Assembly (NCBI GenBank): GCA_963783965.1
Contig: CAWAPQ010000010.1
Coordinates: forward strand, 62,001 to 126,000
DNA length: 64,000 nucleotides
Reading direction: 5' to 3'
DNA from: Bog-473 sp963783965
Lineage (GTDB): Bacteria > Actinomycetota > Acidimicrobiia > Acidimicrobiales > RAAP-2
Shown: positions 60,238 through 64,000 of the stretch, piece after piece
Numbering within the stretch: the first letter of the stretch is position 1
Layout of the letters: every line of letters starts with the position of its first letter
Notes under the pieces: generated by a model
The model's input: only the letters and a program-made list of their open reading frames with translations
What the model was told of the DNA's origin: nothing
The model's database searches: none
Made by a program: the position numbers and the translations under genes

Positions 60238-61738
60238 GTGACGGCTCCCGACGAGACCCCCGGGCCCGGCGCCCCCAAGAAGGCGGCGCGGACGGCGAAA
60301 GCCCCGGCGAAGAAGCAGGCGGCGACCAAGAAGGCGACGCCCGCCAAGAAGGCCGCCAAGAAGACCGCAACCCCCGCGACAGCCGGCGCGGCCAAGAAGG
60401 CGAGCCCGGCAAGGCGCCGGGCCTCCACGCCCGCCCCCGCCCCCGAGCACGTGCACGACGTGGTGATCGTGGGTGCCGGTCCCTCCGGCGCCTCGTGCGC
60501 CTACTGGCTGGCCGACGCCGGCTGGGACGTCGTCGTGGTGGAGAAGAAGGTGTTCCCCCGGGAGAAGACCTGCGGCGACGGCCTGACCCCGCGGGCCGTC
60601 CGGCAGTTGGCCGACATGGACCTCGAGGGGGCGCTGGCCGGCTCCCACCGTTACCAGGGCTTACGCGCCTTCGGCTTCGGCCGTTCCATCGACATGCGCT
60701 GGCCGGAGCACCCGAACTTCCCCGACTACGGGTACACGATCACGCGGCACGACCTCGACGGCCTGGTGGCCGGGCACGCGGAGGCGGCCGGGGCGACCCT
60801 GCTCCAGGGCACCGAGGTGACGGCGCCCGTGGTGGACGAGAAGGCCCCCTTGGCCGGCCCGCTCCCGACGCTGACCGGCGTCACCGTCAAGGAGAAGGGC
60901 GCCGCGGCGACCCGGACCATCAAGGCCCGCTACGTCGTGGTGGCCGACGGGTCCAACTCACGGGTGGGCCGCATGCTCGGGACGACACGGCGGCGGGACC
61001 TCCCCATGGGCATGGCCCTGCGCGGGTACTACCGCTCGGAGCGCCACGACGATCCCTTCATTGAGTCGCACCTCGACATCCGCGACGCCGAGGGCAACGT
61101 GGTCCCGGGTTACGGGTGGATCTTCCCCATGGGCGACGGCCGGGTCAACGTCGGTGTCGGGCTGCTCTCGACCGACCAGCGCTGGAAGGGGCTCAACACG
61201 AGCCACCTGATGGATGCCTTCGTGGACTTCGCACCGGCGTCCTGGGGGATCCGGCCCGAGACGAGCCTCGGGCCGCCGACCGGCGGCAAGCTCCCGATGG
61301 GCCTCTCGGTGGGACCACGGGCCGGGGGCAACGTCGTGATCACCGGGGACGCCGGTGGGGCCATCAACCCGTTCAACGGCGAGGGGATCGCCTACGGCTA
61401 CGAAACGGGCCGGCTGGCCGCCGCGGCGCTGGGCCACGCGCTGACCGGCGAGGGCGAGAGGCGCGCTGCGGGACTACGACCGCGAGCTGACCGCTGCCTA
61501 CGGGCCCTATTACAAAGTGGCCAGGGCCTTCGTGCATCTCATTTCGAACCCCGAGGCCATGCGCCTGTGCGTCGGGCTCGGCATGCGTTCCGAGTTGCTC
61601 ATGACCCAGCTCCTGCGCATCATGGCCAACCTCATGCGGCCGGACGCCGCCGGCCCGGCCGAGCTCGGATTCCGGGCCATGGAGCTCGTGTCGCGCATGC
61701 TGCCCGACACCGACGGACTCGAGATCCCCGCCGCCTGA
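60238..61738 (+). pseudogene. Geranylgeranyl reductase family flavoprotein (MenJ-like), one frame break
   Basis: About 499 residues in two frames. Residues about 7-65 form a Lys/Ala-rich tail (KKAAKKTATPA and similar). The FAD motif VVIVGAGPSGASCAYWLADAG follows at about 77, then EKTCGDGLTPRAVRQL, VVADGSNSRVGRML and GDAGGAINPFNGEGIAYGYE. At 61460-61461 (GG) one extra base breaks the frame; removing it gives GEGESALRDYDRELTAAYG, which leads to FVHLISNPEAMRL and the stop at 61738. Next to nuoA in Actinobacteria such enzymes often reduce a menaquinone tail double bond. Sequencing error is likely. Confidence 0.82.
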
Positions 61739-61749
61739 GCGGCGCGGGG

Positions 61750-62511
61750 TCAGGCGAACAACCGCTCGGAGCCGCTCGCCACCCGCAGGAGCCATGCGCG
61801 CTCCTCGCCCTCGAAGCCCTCGGCCACCCGGGCCGCCGCCACGACGCGCACCCAGGCGTCGAGGTGATCGTCGGCGAGGCGGCGCCGGCGTTGTCCCTCC
61901 CCGCGGACGGCGCGCAGGAAGCGCCCGGTCGATCCCGTCGACCGTTGCCCCCACAGGACGAGGGTGCGGGCCAGGTCGGCCGCCGACGGGCCGGCCGCCA
62001 CGGTGAGCCAGTCGATGACGACCCAGCCGGCTGGTCCGACCAGGACGTTGGACGGGTGGAAGTCGAAGTGGCAGACGCCGCGGCCCCCGTCGTCCAGCGC
62101 GCCGAGCAGCGCCAGCAGCTCAGCTTGCAGCGCGGCGTCGGGGACGCTGGCCTCGACTTCGCTCTCGAGGCGCGGCAGCAGCTCGGGCAGACCGGCGACG
62201 ACGGTGGCGTTGCATCGCAGCTGGAGCGCGACGAAGTCAGCGGCCAGGCTGTCGATCCGCTCCGGTCCGGCGGCCTCCACCACCTGCAGCAACGAGGGGC
62301 CCTCGACCCGGTCCACGATCACGCCGGTGCGACCGTCGACGGTGACCGTGCCGTGCGCGTGCGCGACGGGGAGGCCGGCATCCGCCAGGAGCGCCAGCAC
62401 CGTCGCCTCGAAGGCGGACAGGCCGTTCCAGTCGGGCCGGTCGAGCTTGAGCACCCGGCCCTCGCCGTAGGCGAAGACCTCCGCGGTACGACCCTCGGCC
62501 AGCAGCTCCAC
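61750..62511 (-). CDS. Aminoglycoside phosphotransferase family protein
   Basis: 253 residues, GTG start. The kinase-like fold shows an N-lobe with AEVFAYGEGRVLKLDR (about 9-24) and GVIVDRVEGPSLLQVV. The catalytic loop is CHFDFHPSNVLV (about 146-157) and the metal motif VVIDWLTVAAG (about 163) follows. Substrate unknown; these proteins phosphorylate small hydroxylated molecules. It follows the HIT gene by 9 bases on the same strand and is probably co-transcribed. Confidence 0.85.
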   Translation of the reverse strand: MELLAEGRTAEVFAYGEGRVLKLDRPDWNGLSAFEATVLALLADAGLPVAHAHGTVTVDGRTGVIVDRVEGPSLLQVVEAAGPERIDSLAADFVALQLRCNATVVAGLPELLPRLESEVEASVPDAALQAELLALLGALDDGGRGVCHFDFHPSNVLVGPAGWVVIDWLTVAAGPSAADLARTLVLWGQRSTGSTGRFLRAVRGEGQRRRRLADDHLDAWVRVVAAARVAEGFEGEERAWLLRVASGSERLFA

Positions 62512-62520
62512 GTGGCCCGC

Positions 62521-63000
62521 TCAGTCCCGCAGCCGGGCCCGGAGCGCAGCGGCGGCCACCGCCAGTGCCGCGGCGTCGACGGCCGGAATGGCGGCGAAGT
62601 CGAACGCCTCTGATTCGACCGGCCACCCCGGCCGCGCGTCGTCGAAGGGACGGGGGACGAGGTGGACGTGCAGGTGCGGGAGACCGTTGCCGAGGCTGAA
62701 CCAGTTCATCTTCGCCGGCCGGTACTCCGCGTCGACGGCCCTGGCGACCCGCGCCACGTCGGACCAGAATCCCGCCGCCTCCTCGTCCGAGAGCTCCGTG
62801 GGCTCGGCCACATGGCGCCCCTTCCAGATGACATAGGCATACCCGGGTCGCACGGGATGGCGGCCGAGATAGCCGTCCGCCCAACGGCCTTCGAAGATGC
62901 GGACCCCGTGCGGCGTCTCGTCGGCACCCGGCTCGCACATGCTGCAGCCGTCACCCCGGCGCAGCGCAGGAAAGTCAGGTGGCCAAGTGTTCTCGGGCAT
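62521..63000 (-). CDS. HIT family protein
   Basis: 159 residues. The histidine triad is GLPHLHVHLVPRP (about 106-118). CSMCE near residue 17 hints at a structural metal site. YVIWKGRHVAEPTELSDEEA lies before the triad. HIT proteins hydrolyse or transfer nucleotidyl groups. The ATG at 63000 is used; an ATG 6 codons upstream would also work. It is divergent from the secreted repeat protein. Confidence 0.85.
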   Translation of the reverse strand: MPENTWPPDFPALRRGDGCSMCEPGADETPHGVRIFEGRWADGYLGRHPVRPGYAYVIWKGRHVAEPTELSDEEAAGFWSDVARVARAVDAEYRPAKMNWFSLGNGLPHLHVHLVPRPFDDARPGWPVESEAFDFAAIPAVDAAALAVAAAALRARLRD

Positions 63001-63057
63001 GGCCTTCAGTCTGCCCATCGCAACGTCGGTTGGCGGCGACCGCCGGATGCCCGCTCC

Positions 63058-63063
63058 TAGCCT
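63058..63063 (+). promoter_or_regulatory. Candidate -10 box (TAGCCT), leaderless
   Basis: TAGCCT ends 7 bases before the TTG at 63071. The same hexamer precedes the MFS gene start at 16772 and the crotonase gene. Confidence 0.35.
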
Positions 63064-63070
63064 GGGGTTC

Positions 63071-64000
63071 TTGCGGCCTCGCCTCACCGCCCTTCGCCGA
63101 ACGACGCTTCTCGCCCTGGGCGTTCTGCTTCTCGCCTCGCTCGTCGGGTGGGTCACGCCACGCGCCGGGACGAACGCGGCCGCGGCCGCGGCCAGCACGT
63201 CCGGGCCCTCGCGCGCGGTGGCCATGGCGGCCACGCCCGACGGCGGCGGCTACTGGGTCGCCTCGTCGACCGGTGGCGTCTATCCGTTCGGCGACGCGCA
63301 CTCCTACGGCAGCATGAGCGGCACCGCGCTCGATCAACCGGTGGTGGGCATGGCCGCCACGCCGTCGGGCGGCGGCTATTGGTTGGTGGCGTCCGACGGC
63401 GGCGTCTTCAGCTTCGGCGACGCGTCGTTCCTCGGATCGACGGGAGGGATGCGCCTCAACGCGCCGATCGTGGGCATGGCGGCCACGCCCTCGGGCCACG
63501 GGTACTGGCTGGTGGCGTCCGACGGCGGCGTGTTCAGCTACGGCGACGCCGGGTTCTGGGGCTCGACCGGCGGCATGCGGCTCAACGCGCCGGTCGTCGG
63601 CATGGCGGCGACATCGTCCGGCCACGGCTACTGGCTCGTGGCGTCGGACGGCGGCGTCTTCAGCTTCGGCGACGCCTCGTTCCACGGCTCGACCGGCTCC
63701 ATCCGACTCAACCAGCCGATGGTCGGCATGGCGGCCACGCCCTCGGGGGGCGGCTACTGGTTGGTGGCCGCCGACGGCGGCATCTTCACCTATGGCGACG
63801 CGTCGTTCGACGGCTCGACCGGCTCCATCCGGCTCAACCAGCCCGTCGACGGCATGGCTCCGGGCCCGGGCGGCGGCGGCTACTGGCTCGTGGCGGCCGA
63901 CGGCGGCATATTCGACTTCGGCTCGGCCGCGTTCGACGGATCGGCCACCGCCGACATCAACCCGCTCCTCGTCACACAGCTGGCCTCGACGGGCGGTGCG
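63071..64000 (+). CDS. Secreted repeat protein with 42-residue GYWLVASDGGVF repeats, 3' end missing
   Basis: At least 310 residues; the frame is open to the window end. An N-terminal signal peptide with a basic start and hydrophobic core (LLALGVLLLASLVGWV) is followed by an Ala run. At least six tandem 42-residue repeats follow, of the form VGMAATPSGGGYWLVASDGG then a second half with GDASF and GST. Similar repeats occur in secreted or surface actinobacterial proteins, often next to peptidoglycan-binding or hydrolase domains; a beta-propeller-like fold is plausible. The TTG start is preferred for its upstream box; the ATG at 63047 is an alternative. Confidence 0.8.
   Translation, partial: MRPRLTALRRTTLLALGVLLLASLVGWVTPRAGTNAAAAAASTSGPSRAVAMAATPDGGGYWVASSTGGVYPFGDAHSYGSMSGTALDQPVVGMAATPSGGGYWLVASDGGVFSFGDASFLGSTGGMRLNAPIVGMAATPSGHGYWLVASDGGVFSYGDAGFWGSTGGMRLNAPVVGMAATSSGHGYWLVASDGGVFSFGDASFHGSTGSIRLNQPMVGMAATPSGGGYWLVAADGGIFTYGDASFDGSTGSIRLNQPVDGMAPGPGGGGYWLVAADGGIFDFGSAAFDGSATADINPLLVTQLASTGGA
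63215..63970 (+). repeat. Six tandem 126-base repeats encoding 42-residue units
   Basis: Units start at 63215, 63341, 63467, 63593, 63719 and 63845, all in frame with no indels. Units 2-5 are the most alike, keeping YWLVA(S/A)DGG(V/I)F and (N)(A/Q)P at the end. Unit 1 and unit 6 are diverged. A seventh begins at 63971 and leaves the window. Confidence 0.9.

Noticed and set aside
63215..64000. Regular 126-base repeats considered as a CRISPR array
   Set aside because: Units are contiguous and coding in one frame, with no alternating unique spacers of CRISPR size.
1..64000. tRNA, rRNA, insertion sequences or prophage genes
   Set aside because: No cloverleaf, rRNA stretch, transposase, integrase or attachment repeat was recognised on either strand.

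Overview
The window is about 64 kb of very GC-rich DNA, densely packed with genes on both strands. Many neighbouring genes overlap by 4 bases (ATGA or GTGA). The gene content is actinobacterial: a ctaC-ctaD-ctaF oxidase cluster, a ctaE-qcrC-qcrA-qcrB operon with a diheme QcrC, a HelR-type RNA polymerase motor, an SCO6745-family protein, a DUF2252 protein, a KstR-like regulator and an MprF-like protein. Together with the 42-residue GYWLVASDGGVF-type repeats at the right end, this suggests a member of the class Acidimicrobiia or a close relative. That placement is inference; no rRNA lies in the window.

Layout. 1-11.9 kb: a partial cyclase-family protein, two TetR regulators, an ABC exporter pair, an N-acyl-D-amino-acid deacylase-like amidohydrolase, an alpha/beta hydrolase, a DedA protein, a broken family 1 glycosidase, two membrane proteins of unknown role, a crotonase and a small membrane protein. 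11.9-16.7 kb: TatA, an alkylsulfatase-like metallo-beta-lactamase protein, then ctaC-ctaD-ctaF. 16.8-26.7 kb: an MFS transporter, an ArsR/SRPBCC-DHFR-VOC operon with a clear promoter/operator, three nucleotide second-messenger enzymes, two short-chain dehydrogenases and an SCO6745-family gene. 26.7-30.8 kb: ctaE-qcrCAB. 30.9-38.8 kb: HelR, a 38-residue ORF coupled to hemE, then hemH, hemY and an Lnt-like protein, and a HAD phosphatase. 38.9-44.0 kb: an MprF-like protein with a degenerate phosphoesterase domain, a zinc-ribbon microprotein, an intrinsic terminator and a DUF2252 protein. 44.0-60.2 kb: a complete nuoA-N operon for complex I. 60.2-64 kb: a frameshifted geranylgeranyl reductase-family flavoprotein, a phosphotransferase, a HIT protein and a secreted repeat protein that runs off the end.

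How the genes work together. The core is a respiratory chain. NADH dehydrogenase (nuoA-N) would feed menaquinone, whose tail is a plausible target of the adjacent reductase. The bc complex (qcrCAB) then passes electrons to the aa3-type oxidase (ctaC, D, E, F), and hemE-hemH-hemY supply heme. Three complex I subunits and QcrC carry unusual extra segments. Two recurring features stand out. Many genes have a TANNNT box 6-8 bases before the start codon, which suggests leaderless transcripts. Three genes carry four single-base frame breaks, each at a short homopolymer and each repaired by removing one base, which suggests sequence errors more than true decay.
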